A stretch of DNA of 64,000 nucleotides from Asaia sp003994335 (GTDB taxonomy: Bacteria; Pseudomonadota; Alphaproteobacteria; Acetobacterales; Acetobacteraceae). Below the pieces are notes generated by a model. That model saw only the letters and a list, made by a program, of their open reading frames with translations. It did no database searches and had not been told where the DNA came from. The stretch is taken from assembly GCF_037151175.1 (NCBI RefSeq), contig NZ_JBBCOR010000011.1, positions 58,269-122,268 of the forward strand, in the 5' to 3' direction. Below, piece after piece: positions 18,402 to 27,591 of this stretch. The translations under genes were made by a program, and so were the position numbers. Positions within the stretch are counted from its first letter, which is position 1, and each line of letters opens with the position of its first letter.

Positions 18402-18830
18402 TCAGCCGAGCTTGTCCAGCAGATCCGCGTGATGGGCGCCCCAACGATAGAGCAACTCGATCGGCTCGATGAAGCGTTGGCCGAGCGGGGTCAGGCGGTA
18501 TTCGACGCGGGGGGGCATGATTTCGAGTACTACCCGTGCAATCAGCCCACGCTCCTGCAATTCACGCAGGGTCTGGGTCATCATCTTTTTCGACAGGCCG
18601 GGGATGTTGCGCTGGAGCGCGCCGGGCCGGGCGCTGCCCCCCATCAGATGGATGGCGTGCAGGATCATGGTGATCCATTTGCCGGAGAAGAGGCGCAGAA
18701 GGCGGCGTGGCGCGCAATCTTCGGTGAAAGGGGCCTGTTTCAGAGCTTCAGGCAGAGCGGGCAGGTCCGACGACGCGATTACGGGATGATCGGCGTCGTT
18801 TTCGGCAGGCAGGATGCAATCGGCCATCAT
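18402..18830 (-). CDS. HxlR-family transcriptional regulator
   Basis: 142 residues from a pair of ATGs at 18825-18830; longer upstream frames are antisense to the neighbour and rejected. GKWITMILHAIHLMGG, GLSKKMMTQTLRELQERGLI and PPRVEYRLTPLG are the winged helix-turn-helix of HxlR (MarR-like) regulators. These often sense aldehydes, quinones or disulphide stress through Cys; this one has Cys in its N-terminal extension (ADCIL and EDCAPRRLL). It is divergent from an SDR-type reductase (18930), and the gap holds a 5-6-5 palindrome, so it probably represses that gene. Confidence 0.88.
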   Translation of the reverse strand: MMADCILPAENDADHPVIASSDLPALPEALKQAPFTEDCAPRRLLRLFSGKWITMILHAIHLMGGSARPGALQRNIPGLSKKMMTQTLRELQERGLIARVVLEIMPPRVEYRLTPLGQRFIEPIELLYRWGAHHADLLDKLG

Positions 18831-18850
18831 GGTTCCCTTTTGGTACCCAG

Positions 18851-18866
18851 GGCACAAAATAGTGCC
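18851..18866. promoter_or_regulatory. Palindrome GGCAC-AAAATA-GTGCC, candidate HxlR operator
   Basis: Perfect 5-bp arms with a 6-nt A/T spacer, midway in the 99-bp gap between hxlR-type and reductase genes. GGTACC just to the left adds further symmetry. Size and place suit a MarR/HxlR dimer and would overlap both promoters. Confidence 0.45.
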
Positions 18867-18929
18867 GGATTGTCCTTTCTGAGCGGTTATGGCCAGTTTC
18901 ACCAGCACAATTGAGAAAAGGAGGCCATC

Positions 18930-19994
18930 ATGCCCCAGACTGCCCTGATCATCGGTGCGACGGGTCTTGTCGGACAAAATCTTGCCAACCGGTTGCTGGC
19001 GGAAGGCTGGACCGTTCACGGGCTCGCGCGCCGTGTGGAATCGCTGCCTGATACGATCCTGCCGGTGCAGGCCGACACGCTCGATCCTGCCTCGCTGCGT
19101 GAGGCCCTTACCGGGCTCACACCGAGCCATGTGTTCTTCACCACCTGGACACGGCGCGACACCGAACGCGAGAACTGCATTGCCAATGCGGCCATGCTCC
19201 GCAACGTGTTCGAGGCCTTGCCCCATCCAGAAAAGCTGGTCCATGCCAGCCTCGTCACCGGTCTCAAGCATTATCTCGGCCCGTTCGACGCCTATGCCAA
19301 AGGGGCGCCGCCGGTCACGCCGTTCCGGGAAAGCATGGGGCGTCTGGACGGTGAGAATTTCTACTACGCCCAGGAGGATGTGCTGTTCGACGCGGCGGCG
19401 CGTCATGGTTTTGCCTGGTCAGTCCATCGGCCTCATACGGTCATCGGCTTTGCTCTGGGCAATCTGATGAATATGGGCACGACATTGGCCGTCTATGCGT
19501 CGCTCTGCCGCGAAACCGGCATGCCCTTCGTGTTTCCGGGCTCGCCCGTCCAATGGTCCGCCCTGACCGATGTGACCGATGCGCGCCAGCTCGCGCATCA
19601 GATCCACTGGGCGGCAACCAGCCCGGCGGGTCGAAATGAGGCGTTCAATATCGTCAATGGCGATGTGTTCCGCTGGAGTACGCTCTGGTCTGAGATCGCC
19701 GCCTGGTTCGGCATCGAGGCCGCGCCCTATCCGGGCCAGGCGAGCTCACTCGAGGCTATGCTGGCCGGGAAAGAGGGAGTCTGGGCCGAGTTGGCGCAGC
19801 GTCATGGTCTTGCAGAGAGCAATCTCGGCCGCGTGGCGTCGCCCTGGCATACCGATGCCGATCTGGGCCGACCCGTGGAATGTGTGACCGATATGGGCAA
19901 GAGCCGGGCATTCGGCTTTACAGGATATCGTGACACGCGGGACTCGTTTGGCGATCTCTTCTCCCTGCTGCGTGCACGCAAGATCATCCCCTGA
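18930..19994 (+). CDS. PRISE-type SDR reductase (progesterone 5-beta-reductase-like)
   Basis: 354 residues. IIGATGLVGQNLANRLL (about 7-23) is the NAD(P)-binding loop and GLARR its downstream Arg for NADPH. NFYYAQEDVLFD holds the conserved Tyr of the PRISE family of enone reductases, and WSVHRPHTVIGFALGNLMN is the following family motif. Such enzymes reduce activated C=C bonds of enones using NADPH. Divergence from the HxlR regulator suggests induction by an electrophile. The native substrate is unknown. Confidence 0.85.
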   Translation: MPQTALIIGATGLVGQNLANRLLAEGWTVHGLARRVESLPDTILPVQADTLDPASLREALTGLTPSHVFFTTWTRRDTERENCIANAAMLRNVFEALPHPEKLVHASLVTGLKHYLGPFDAYAKGAPPVTPFRESMGRLDGENFYYAQEDVLFDAAARHGFAWSVHRPHTVIGFALGNLMNMGTTLAVYASLCRETGMPFVFPGSPVQWSALTDVTDARQLAHQIHWAATSPAGRNEAFNIVNGDVFRWSTLWSEIAAWFGIEAAPYPGQASSLEAMLAGKEGVWAELAQRHGLAESNLGRVASPWHTDADLGRPVECVTDMGKSRAFGFTGYRDTRDSFGDLFSLLRARKIIP

Positions 19995-20010
19995 TCGTCG
20001 CGGGCGTTGC

Positions 20011-21258
20011 TCAGGCGGCGACAAGACCCGCCTGAAGCGATGGGGCGCCGTCGGGGAAGACCCGGCCGAGGGCAGAGCGCGGCATATGCAGGTGATCGCA
20101 TAGCACTGAGGCGATCACACTGCGCAGATCGGTGGTGGGGGCAAGGTCGCGATTGTCGAATAGCTGGCTTTGGCGCAGCCCTGGCCAGGTTCCGGCCACG
20201 CGTCCCCCTCTCACCGCGCCACCCGCGAGAAACGCCACGGCGCCTGTGCCATGATCGGTGCCGCCTGTACCGTTCATGCGCGCCGTGCGTCCGAATTCGG
20301 TCATGGCCAGAACCACGCTATGCGACCACGCGTTGCCCAGCCCGTCACGGAGCGCCTCGATACCGGCATCGAGGCGCGACAGCGGCGAGCGAAGCGCGGC
20401 GATCTGCCCGGCATGGGTGTCCCAGCCGCCGATCTCCAGCGCGGCCACGCGTGGTCCGTCGGGCTGGGCGAGCATCACCCCCGCCGCCGAGGCGAGGCGG
20501 GTAAACCCGTCCTGCCTATTATTAGCTTGAGCCAAGGAAGGTGCGGCGCCCGGACCGGGAGCACCCGTCATGGCGGCGCTCTCGCCCGGCGCTGTCGCCA
20601 GAGCCGTGTCCGAAAAGCCTCGCGCCTGCAATCCGTTACGAAAGGCGGGACCGGTCAGGGGGTCATGCGTGTTGAGCTGGGCGATCTGCTGGTACAGCGC
20701 ATCGCTCGGGTGCTGGCTTCCAGCCGGGGCATAGCTGCCGATAGGGGCCGGGCCGCGGAGCAGGAGCGGTACATCGAGACCGAGGGCCAGACCCAGCCCT
20801 TCCGGACGGGCCTTCTGCCCCGGCAGGGCCGAGACGGCGCGGTTGAGCCAGCCGCTCGTCAGTCGATGATCGGCACCGCTCTCCAGATAATCCTGGGCGT
20901 CGAAATGCGAGCGTGTGCGATAGGGCGCGGCTACCGCATGGACGGGAAGCATCTGCCCCTGGCCATAAAGCGTATGCAGCCCCGCCAATGCAGGGTGCAG
21001 ACCGAAATACCCGCCCAGATCGAGCAGCCCCCCTTCCTGACCGGGCTCGGGCAAGACGAGGGCACGCCTAAGGGCCATGAGCCCTGGATCGCCGTAAGGC
21101 GTCACCGCAGCCATGCCATCCAGTGCGCCGCGCATCAGGATGACCACGAAGCGTGGATCGTCCCGGCGCAGGGAGGGGGCGGCCAGTGCAAGGGAAGAGC
21201 GACCCAGGGTCCAGCTTGCAGCCAGACCGAGCAGGGCAGAGCGACGACGAAGCATCAT
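20011..21258 (-). CDS. DUF1501 family exported protein
   Basis: 415 residues. An N-terminal MMLRRRSALLGLAASW... with AAP after about residue 27 looks like a Tat or Sec signal. VVILMRGALDGMAAVTPYGD, HAVAAPYRTRSHFDAQDYLESG and EFGRTARMNGTGGTDHGTGA are characteristic of DUF1501, which has an alkaline-phosphatase/sulfatase-like fold. Its stop lies 17 bp past the convergent reductase stop. It is translated 3 bp after the DUF1800 gene, so the two form an operon, a pair seen across many bacteria. The biochemical role is unknown. Confidence 0.9.
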   Translation of the reverse strand: MMLRRRSALLGLAASWTLGRSSLALAAPSLRRDDPRFVVILMRGALDGMAAVTPYGDPGLMALRRALVLPEPGQEGGLLDLGGYFGLHPALAGLHTLYGQGQMLPVHAVAAPYRTRSHFDAQDYLESGADHRLTSGWLNRAVSALPGQKARPEGLGLALGLDVPLLLRGPAPIGSYAPAGSQHPSDALYQQIAQLNTHDPLTGPAFRNGLQARGFSDTALATAPGESAAMTGAPGPGAAPSLAQANNRQDGFTRLASAAGVMLAQPDGPRVAALEIGGWDTHAGQIAALRSPLSRLDAGIEALRDGLGNAWSHSVVLAMTEFGRTARMNGTGGTDHGTGAVAFLAGGAVRGGRVAGTWPGLRQSQLFDNRDLAPTTDLRSVIASVLCDHLHMPRSALGRVFPDGAPSLQAGLVAA

Positions 21259-21261
21259 GGG

Positions 21262-22575
21262 TCAACGCCTCTGGAATTCGGGTGAGGAGAAAAGCAAAGT
21301 GAGCGCATCGCGCCGCGAGCCGGCATGCTGCATGGCCAGCCGCGTGGCGGGTCGGAGTGCGCTGCCAAGAGCGGTCTGGGCCAGTTCTTCGGGATTGGCG
21401 TCATGCAGCCCGCCCGCCAGACGATAGGCCCAGTCGGTGCGCGCCAGCATGTCCGAGGGCGCCGACCAGTCCGAGGCGAGATCGCTCCATCCATTGGGCA
21501 TGGGAGCGGTCCAGACGGGCTGGCCCAGCGCGCTACAGGCTGAGGCCAGAACCAGAGCGGGCGGGTGTGGGGCATTGGCGGCCTGACCATCCAGGGCATT
21601 TCCGATTCCGGATGCCCGCAGGGCCGCCGCCGCATATTCCATGGGGGTGCGCAGCTTCGTCCCGGCCGGTACGGTGGCTGCACACTCGATCAGCGCATGG
21701 GTGGCGGCAACAAGACTGCCGTCGCTGCGCTGTAATGCCGCGGTGAGCGCGGCGACGTGGCCGGGGTTGGGCGTATCGGTCAGGAAGTGGCGGAGCATTT
21801 GCGTCGCGATGTGACGATACGTGGCAGGGTGGGTGCCGAGGAAGGCCAGCGCCGCCACGCCGCCTTCCTCACCCTCGGGAAAACTCTGTCCCATGAGGGA
21901 TTTGTCACCCGGCTGGTGGGCACGCGGATTGAAGCGGAAGCCAGGGGTGTCGGCCTTCATGTCCACGCCCCATCCGGTCAGGATTGCGGCAAATGAGGTG
22001 ACATCTGCCTGGGTATACCCGGATGCGGGCGACACCGTGTGCAGCTCCAGACATTCACGCGCGAGGTTTTCATTGAGACCCCGGTTCTGACGCAAGCCGG
22101 CCGGGCTCTGCGGTCCCACCGAGGCGACATTGTCGAGATACATCAGCATGGCCGGATGGCGCATCACTGCCACGAGCATGTCGACGAAGCGCCCTGTGAC
22201 ATGGGGGCGTATGGCCTCGCGCATATAGGCCCCCGCGACGGATTTGACCCTGTCCTGCTTCAGGCTGATCGTGAAGTGGTTGAACCAGAACCAGGCCAGT
22301 CTCTCGCGAAATGGTTGCGGGCCATCCAGCACGGCGCGAAGCTGCGTGGTCAGTTCTGCCTTGAGTATGGGCTTGACCAGCGGGTTGCCACGCAGCTTGT
22401 CCTGTCTCTGGCTGCGCAAGGCTATGAGGCCTTCGGCACTTGGGCCGACTCCCTCAAACAGGACTCGGTCTGGCCCTTCGATCTGCCCAGCAAGCCATGC
22501 ACGCCATTCACGGGGAGGGGCCTCATCGGGGCGGGCACCCCAGCCGAACCTGCTCTGCACATCGACGACCTGCAT
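21262..22575 (-). CDS. DUF1800 family protein
   Basis: 437 residues from the ATG at 22575, with GGCGGAGG upstream; an earlier in-frame ATG at 22608 lacks such a site. SRFGWGARPDE, RERLAWFWFNHFTIS, YMREAIRPHVTGRFVDMLVAV and HPAMLMYLDNVASVG (split from one run) are the hallmark blocks of DUF1800. The C-terminal ARLAMQHAGSRRDALTLLFSSPEFQ is also typical. No obvious signal peptide is seen. It is the first gene of a two-gene operon with DUF1501. Function is unknown; the pair may act in the envelope. Confidence 0.88.
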   Translation of the reverse strand: MQVVDVQSRFGWGARPDEAPPREWRAWLAGQIEGPDRVLFEGVGPSAEGLIALRSQRQDKLRGNPLVKPILKAELTTQLRAVLDGPQPFRERLAWFWFNHFTISLKQDRVKSVAGAYMREAIRPHVTGRFVDMLVAVMRHPAMLMYLDNVASVGPQSPAGLRQNRGLNENLARECLELHTVSPASGYTQADVTSFAAILTGWGVDMKADTPGFRFNPRAHQPGDKSLMGQSFPEGEEGGVAALAFLGTHPATYRHIATQMLRHFLTDTPNPGHVAALTAALQRSDGSLVAATHALIECAATVPAGTKLRTPMEYAAAALRASGIGNALDGQAANAPHPPALVLASACSALGQPVWTAPMPNGWSDLASDWSAPSDMLARTDWAYRLAGGLHDANPEELAQTALGSALRPATRLAMQHAGSRRDALTLLFSSPEFQRR

Positions 22576-22796
22576 GATGCCTCCGCCTCGCTGGCATGGG
22601 TGGCGCAACCGGAGATCGAGGCTCGAAGGGCCCTGATCGTGTCAAACTGTGTATGCGCTTTATGGCGGAAAGAGAGCCAGGATGTAACGTTAATTGGCGC
22701 CCATCTTCTCTGAGCCCCGGCCGCTCCCATGTTCCCAAACCCGGCCTGACCCGCTATGGCTCAGCGCAGTCGATCAAGCCTGGATGGGAGAGTGAC

Positions 22797-23435
22797 ATGA
22801 CGACCGTAGCAAGACGTGGCGTCTGCCTCGTGATTTCGGCCCCCTCTGGCGCTGGGAAATCGACCATCGCCAATGCGCTGCGCGCCGGTGATTCAAGTCT
22901 TGTTCATTCCGTGTCGGTCACCACGCGTGCGCCGCGCCCCGGCGAGAAAGAGGGCGTGCACTACCATTTCCGCACCATGGAGCAGTTTCGTGACATGGCT
23001 GCCGCAGGGGAATTGCTGGAATGGGCCGAGGTCTTCGGGCGCGGCTATGGCACGCCGCGTGCGCCGGTCGAGGCGGCACTCGCCGCCGGGCGGGACATGG
23101 TGTTCGATATCGATTGGCAGGGGCACAGGCTGCTGCGTGATGCCTTGCCCGATGATGTTGTGAGCCTGTTCGTGCTGCCCCCTTCGATGAAGGAACTCGA
23201 CCGGCGTCTGCGTTCACGGGCTTCCGATGCGGAGTCGGAAATCGACAAGCGCATGGGTGCGGCTCTGGCCGAGATCTCGCATTGGAGCGAATTTGATCAT
23301 GTGATCATCAATGCCGAACTGGACCGCGCCGTGCGCGAGGCGCAGGCAATTCTGGTGGCTGCCCGGCTCAAGACGAAGCGCCAGCATGGTCTGGCGGCGT
23401 TGATGACCGAATACGAGGCGCATAGACCCACCTGA
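22797..23435 (+). CDS. gmk: Guanylate kinase
   Basis: 212 residues from the ATG at 22797 behind TGGGAGAG; the longer upstream frame is not conserved. SAPSGAGKST (14-23) is the P-loop. VSVTTRAPRPGEKEGVHYHF is the GMP-binding segment, LEWAEVFGRGYGTPRAPVE the lid region, and FDIDWQGHRLL the Walker-B strand. It phosphorylates GMP to GDP in the cytoplasm. A little over 220 bp separates it from the divergent DUF1800 gene. It ends in a palindrome that includes its stop codon. Confidence 0.96.
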   Translation: MTTVARRGVCLVISAPSGAGKSTIANALRAGDSSLVHSVSVTTRAPRPGEKEGVHYHFRTMEQFRDMAAAGELLEWAEVFGRGYGTPRAPVEAALAAGRDMVFDIDWQGHRLLRDALPDDVVSLFVLPPSMKELDRRLRSRASDAESEIDKRMGAALAEISHWSEFDHVIINAELDRAVREAQAILVAARLKTKRQHGLAALMTEYEAHRPT

Positions 23436-23451
23436 ATGCGCCGCATTCAGG
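23431..23451. terminator. Palindrome overlapping the gmk stop
   Basis: CCTGAATGCG and CGCATTCAGG are perfect 10-bp arms around one base, and the gmk TGA lies in the left arm. The run CTTTGATGCTTTC follows, a weak T-rich tail. It probably ends the gmk transcript. Confidence 0.45.
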
Positions 23452-23638
23452 CTTTGATGCTTTCCCGCGTGAGACTTCTCCTGAGAAAAGGACTCACGAT
23501 ATCTTGGATGGGATCATTTCGTCTTTCGTCGTCTTGCCTGTAAGCTGGGTTATGTCCTGACTCCGTTTCGCCGGAGTAAAGGGGATTCCTGTAGCAGGTA
23601 ACGAGAGAGCGATTGCACACCATGAATGCAGTAACATC

Positions 23639-24925
23639 ATGAGTACCGGGCAGGTATCGCGCGTTCGTCTTGCCAAGGCGATCGGACAGGTTGCGAGCGG
23701 CAACATGCTCGAAATGTACGATTTCATGGTGTTCGGCTATTACGCGGCCGATATCGGCAGGGCGTTTTTTCCGTCAGGCAATGCGCAGGCCGAGTTGATG
23801 TCGTCTTTTGCGACTTTTGGCGCGGGGTTTCTGATGCGTCCTCTCGGTGCACTCGTACTGGGCGCGTATGTCGATCGTATCGGGCGGCGAAAAGGGCTGA
23901 TCCTGACGCTCACCCTCATGGCCATCGGTACCATGACGCTCGCCCTGACGCCCGGTTATGAGACGATCGGCATGCTCGCACCTGTACTGGTGCTGCTCGG
24001 ACGTCTGATCCAGGGATTCTCGGCCGGGGTCGAGGTCGGGTCGAGCTCGGTGTATCTCTCAGAGATTGCGACGGATAATAACAGGGGGTTCATCGTTGCC
24101 TTCCAATCTGCCTCCATCCAATTGGCCGTGGTTGGTGCTGCAGCCATTGGATTTGGCCTGACTTCCTGGCTGGGCGGTCCGGTCATGTCGGCATGGGGGT
24201 GGCGTATTCCGCTCTTTCTCGGCTGTCTGATCGTGCCTGTTCTGCTGTTCCTGCGTCGCAACCTGCAGGAAACCGAAGCCTTCGAATCCCAGACTACTCA
24301 TCCCGATCTGCGCGAGATTGTCCTCTCCCTGATCCGTAACTGGTATGTCGGTCTGATCGGCATCCTGACCGGCGTGATGAGTACGGTCTCCTTCTACGTC
24401 ATCACGGCTTATTGCCCGGCCTTCGGCTCTCGCATCCTGCATCTCGGCCGGCAGGATGCGTTGCTGGTCACGCTCTGCGCAGGTCTTGCCAATCTGATTC
24501 TGGTGCCGGTTTTCGGCTACGTCTCCGACCGGATCGGACGCAAGAAACTGCTGGTCAGCGCGACGACGCTCGTCATCTGCGTTGCCTGGCCTCTTATGCG
24601 CTGGCTGGTGGCGGCGCCGGATTTTGGCAGGTTGCTGACCGTCGAGCTCATATTGGCCGCGCTTTACAGCGCCTATAACGGGGCCGCCATTGTCTGGCTG
24701 ACCGAGATCGTGCCGCCGCGTATTCGTACCACGGGCTTTTCTCTGGCCTATAGCCTGGCGACCTGTATCGGAGGCTTCAGTCCTGCTGTGTGTACCTGGC
24801 TGATCGAGCAGACGCAGGACCGGGCAATGCCCGCCCTGTGGCTTTCTGCGGCAGCCTTTTGCGGATTGGTGGCGGCCATCGTCTCGCGCCCCTATGTCGA
24901 ACGCAGCCCGCCTTCCGTAAAATAG
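23639..24925 (+). CDS. MFS transporter, metabolite:H+ symporter (MHS) type
   Basis: 428 residues with about twelve hydrophobic segments. GNMLEMYDFMVFGYYA at helix 1, DRIGRRKGLIL in loop 2-3, GRLIQGFSAGVEVGSSSVYLSE (two blocks) and YVSDRIGRRK-like DRIGRKKLL in loop 8-9 are typical of the MHS subfamily, which carries citrate, alpha-ketoglutarate, proline-type or other organic acids with protons. Helix 1 resembles citrate/tricarballylate carriers. Substrate is inferred only. It is alone between gmk and the convergent sdh operon. Confidence 0.88.
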   Translation: MSTGQVSRVRLAKAIGQVASGNMLEMYDFMVFGYYAADIGRAFFPSGNAQAELMSSFATFGAGFLMRPLGALVLGAYVDRIGRRKGLILTLTLMAIGTMTLALTPGYETIGMLAPVLVLLGRLIQGFSAGVEVGSSSVYLSEIATDNNRGFIVAFQSASIQLAVVGAAAIGFGLTSWLGGPVMSAWGWRIPLFLGCLIVPVLLFLRRNLQETEAFESQTTHPDLREIVLSLIRNWYVGLIGILTGVMSTVSFYVITAYCPAFGSRILHLGRQDALLVTLCAGLANLILVPVFGYVSDRIGRKKLLVSATTLVICVAWPLMRWLVAAPDFGRLLTVELILAALYSAYNGAAIVWLTEIVPPRIRTTGFSLAYSLATCIGGFSPAVCTWLIEQTQDRAMPALWLSAAAFCGLVAAIVSRPYVERSPPSVK

Positions 24926-24940
24926 AGAACGCCGGAAAAA

Positions 24941-24973
24941 CAGAAAGGCCGGGAGAGCCTCCCGGCCTTTCTG
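24941..24973. terminator. Intrinsic terminator serving sdhB and the MFS gene
   Basis: A perfect 15-bp stem (left arm CAGAAAGGCCGGGAG) with a 3-nt loop between converging genes. On the minus strand it is followed by TTTTTCC, so it is a good Rho-independent terminator for the sdh operon; on the plus strand the tail is inside the stem. Confidence 0.85.
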
Positions 24974-24997
24974 TGATCAGAAGCGAGTGCGCTGCGT

Positions 24998-25777
24998 CTA
25001 TTCGCGCTCGACCTGAAGTTTCTTGATATTGGCGATGGCCTTGGCCGGGTTCAGGCCCTTGGGACAGGTCTGGGTGCAGTTCATGATGGTGCGGCAGCCA
25101 TAGAGCTTCATGGAATCGTCTAGGGCTTCCAGACGTTCGCCCGTATGGTCGTCGCGGCTGTCCATGATCCAGCGATTGGCGGCGAGCAATGTGGCCGGGC
25201 CGAGATAGCGGTCGCCATTCCACCAATAGGACGGGCAGGACGTGCTGCAGCAGAAGCACAAAATGCATTCCCACATGCCGTCGAGCTTCTCGCGCTCTTC
25301 CACGCTCTGCAGGCGCTCGGTATCGGGCGGCGGCGGGGTGTCACTCTTCAGCCAGGGCTGAATGGATTCGAGCTGGGCATAGGCGCCGTTCAGATTGGGC
25401 ACCAGATCCTTGACCACGGGCATGTGCGGCAGCGGGTTGATCCTGACCGTGCCCTTGATCGAACTGATCGGTTTGAGGCAAGCCAGCGTATTCTCGCCGT
25501 CGATATTCATGGCGCAGGACCCGCAGATCCCCTCGCGGCAGGAGCGCCGGAAGGTCAGCGTCGCGTCGATATGGTCCTTGATATAGAGCAGCGCATCCAG
25601 AACCATCGGCCCGACCTTGTCGAGATCGAGTTCGTAGCTGTCGAGGCTCGGATTGGACTCGTCATCGGGCGACCAGCGATAGACCTGAAACGTAGCCTTT
25701 CGCGTAGCTTCGGCAGGAGCCGGATAGAATTTGCCGGGGCGGGTCGTGCTGTTTTTGGGCAGGCGGAGTTCAACCAT
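24998..25777 (-). CDS. sdhB: Succinate dehydrogenase iron-sulfur subunit
   Basis: 259 residues. CREGICGSCAMNIDG plus a later Cys (NTLACLKP) binds the [2Fe-2S] cluster. CILCFCCSTSCPSYWWN and MNCTQTCPKGLNP carry the Cys for the [4Fe-4S] and [3Fe-4S] clusters. It passes electrons from SdhA to ubiquinone through SdhCD on the inner face of the membrane. It is the last gene of sdhCDAB, 11 bp after sdhA, and ends before the strong terminator at 24941. Confidence 0.97.
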   Translation of the reverse strand: MVELRLPKNSTTRPGKFYPAPAEATRKATFQVYRWSPDDESNPSLDSYELDLDKVGPMVLDALLYIKDHIDATLTFRRSCREGICGSCAMNIDGENTLACLKPISSIKGTVRINPLPHMPVVKDLVPNLNGAYAQLESIQPWLKSDTPPPPDTERLQSVEEREKLDGMWECILCFCCSTSCPSYWWNGDRYLGPATLLAANRWIMDSRDDHTGERLEALDDSMKLYGCRTIMNCTQTCPKGLNPAKAIANIKKLQVERE

Positions 25778-25788
25778 GGTGAGGCTCC

Positions 25789-27591
25789 TCAGTAAACACG
25801 TTTCTTGGGCGGGAAAACCTCGACATCATTGGTCAGGGTCTGCATCCGCACCGGCCGGTAGAGCAGGCTCACCGCACCGTCCTTATCGAGATAGGAGACG
25901 GTATGTTTCATCCAGTGCTCGTCATCGCGTTCGGGGTAATCGTCATGCGCATGGGCGCCGCGTGTTTCATGACGCGCATGGGCACTTTCGATGGTGACCG
26001 TGGCATTGGCCAGCAAATTCGAGAATTCGAGCGCTTCCATCAGGTCGCTGTTCCAGATCAGAGAGCGATCCGCCAGCCCCATATGCTGGGCGTCCTTCCA
26101 CAATTCGCGGATTTTCGCGCAGCCTTCGGCGAGTGATTTCGTGTTGCGAAAGACGGCTGCATGGCTCTGCATGATGCGTTGCAGACGTTCGCGCAGCTCT
26201 GCCACCGTGAATTTTCCCGAAGCTTCGCGTGTTTTGTCGAAGCCGTCGAGAATGGCCTCTCCGGCATTTTTCGGCAAAGGCGGCACGGGCACGTTCGGGT
26301 CGATGATCTCGGCGGCGCGCTTGCCCGCTGCGCGACCGAAGACGATGAGATCGAGCAGTGAATTTGTGCCGAGACGGTTGGCACCATGCACGGAAACGCA
26401 GGCGGCTTCGCCCACGGCCATGAGGCCGGGTACGACGGCTTCGGGATTTTCGGCGGTGGGGCGGAGCACTTCGCCATGCAGATTGGTCGGCACGCCGCCC
26501 ATGTTGTAATGGACCGTCGGCAGAACCGGTGCGGGCTCCTTGGTCACATCTACGCCTGCGAAGATACGCGCGGTTTCGGAAATGCCGGGCAGGCGCTGAT
26601 GCAGCAATTCCGGGCCAAGATGCTCCAGATGCAGCATGATATGGTCCTTTTTGGGACCACAGCCACGGCCTTCATTGATCTCGATGGTCATGGCGCGGGA
26701 TACGACATCGCGCGAGGCCAGATCCTTGGCGGTCGGCGCGTAGCGCTCCATGAAGCGCTCGCCTTCGGAATTGGTCAGATACCCGCCTTCACCGCGACAG
26801 CCTTCCGTCAGGAGACATCCTGCCGGGAAAATACCGGTCGGGTGAAACTGGACGAATTCCATGTCCTGTGTCGGCACACCGGCGCGCATGGCCAGTCCGC
26901 CACCATCGCCCGTGCAGGAATGGGCCGAGGTGCAGCTCTGGAAGGCACGCCCGTAACCGCCGGTTGCGAGCACGACCATCTTGGCGCTGAAGCGATGGAT
27001 GGAGCCGTCATCGAGGCACCAGGCCACAATGCCGCGACAGACGCCTTCATCATCCATGATCAGGTCGAGTACGTAATACTCGACATAGAAATCGACCCGG
27101 TGCTTGAGGCATTGCTGATAGAGCGTATGCAGGATGGCGTGGCCGGTCCGGTCGGCAGCGGCGCAGGCGCGGGCCACAGGGGCCTTGCCATATTCGCTCA
27201 TATGGCCACCAAAGGGACGCTGATAGATCTTGCCATCTTCGGTGCGCGAGAAGGGCACGCCGAAATGCTCGAGCTCCATCACGGCGCTTTCGGCCTCGCG
27301 ACACATGAACTCGATCGCGTCCTGATCGCCCAGCCAATCCGAGCCCTTGACGGTGTCGTACATGTGCCAGCGCCAGTTATCCTCGGACATATTGCCCAGC
27401 GAGGCACCAATTCCGCCCTGCGCCGCCACGGTATGGCTGCGTGTGGGGAAGACCTTGGTGACGCAGGCCGTGCGCAGACCGCCTGCGCCCATGCCCAGCG
27501 TGGCGCGCAGACCCGAGCCCCCGGCACCGACCACCACGACATCATAGGCGTGATCGACGATGCGGTATTTCTTTGCGGATTCCGCGCTCAT
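25789..27591 (-). CDS. sdhA: Succinate dehydrogenase flavoprotein subunit
   Basis: 600 residues. VVVGAGGSGLRATLGM is the FAD-binding start and RSHTVAAQGGIGASLGN holds the His that binds FAD covalently. QFHPTGIFPAGCLLTEGCRGEGGYL and NMGGVPTNLHGEVL are active-site blocks of succinate dehydrogenase/fumarate reductase. It oxidises succinate to fumarate. The start overlaps the sdhD stop by 4 nt. Presence of sdhA is taxonomically useful, since Gluconobacter oxydans lacks it. Confidence 0.98.
   Translation of the reverse strand: MSAESAKKYRIVDHAYDVVVVGAGGSGLRATLGMGAGGLRTACVTKVFPTRSHTVAAQGGIGASLGNMSEDNWRWHMYDTVKGSDWLGDQDAIEFMCREAESAVMELEHFGVPFSRTEDGKIYQRPFGGHMSEYGKAPVARACAAADRTGHAILHTLYQQCLKHRVDFYVEYYVLDLIMDDEGVCRGIVAWCLDDGSIHRFSAKMVVLATGGYGRAFQSCTSAHSCTGDGGGLAMRAGVPTQDMEFVQFHPTGIFPAGCLLTEGCRGEGGYLTNSEGERFMERYAPTAKDLASRDVVSRAMTIEINEGRGCGPKKDHIMLHLEHLGPELLHQRLPGISETARIFAGVDVTKEPAPVLPTVHYNMGGVPTNLHGEVLRPTAENPEAVVPGLMAVGEAACVSVHGANRLGTNSLLDLIVFGRAAGKRAAEIIDPNVPVPPLPKNAGEAILDGFDKTREASGKFTVAELRERLQRIMQSHAAVFRNTKSLAEGCAKIRELWKDAQHMGLADRSLIWNSDLMEALEFSNLLANATVTIESAHARHETRGAHAHDDYPERDDEHWMKHTVSYLDKDGAVSLLYRPVRMQTLTNDVEVFPPKKRVY

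Noticed and set aside
23452..23638. Small hairpins upstream of the MFS gene considered as a riboswitch
   Set aside because: Several short stems (for example CCTG-TAG-CAGG) are present, but none matches a riboswitch consensus I know.
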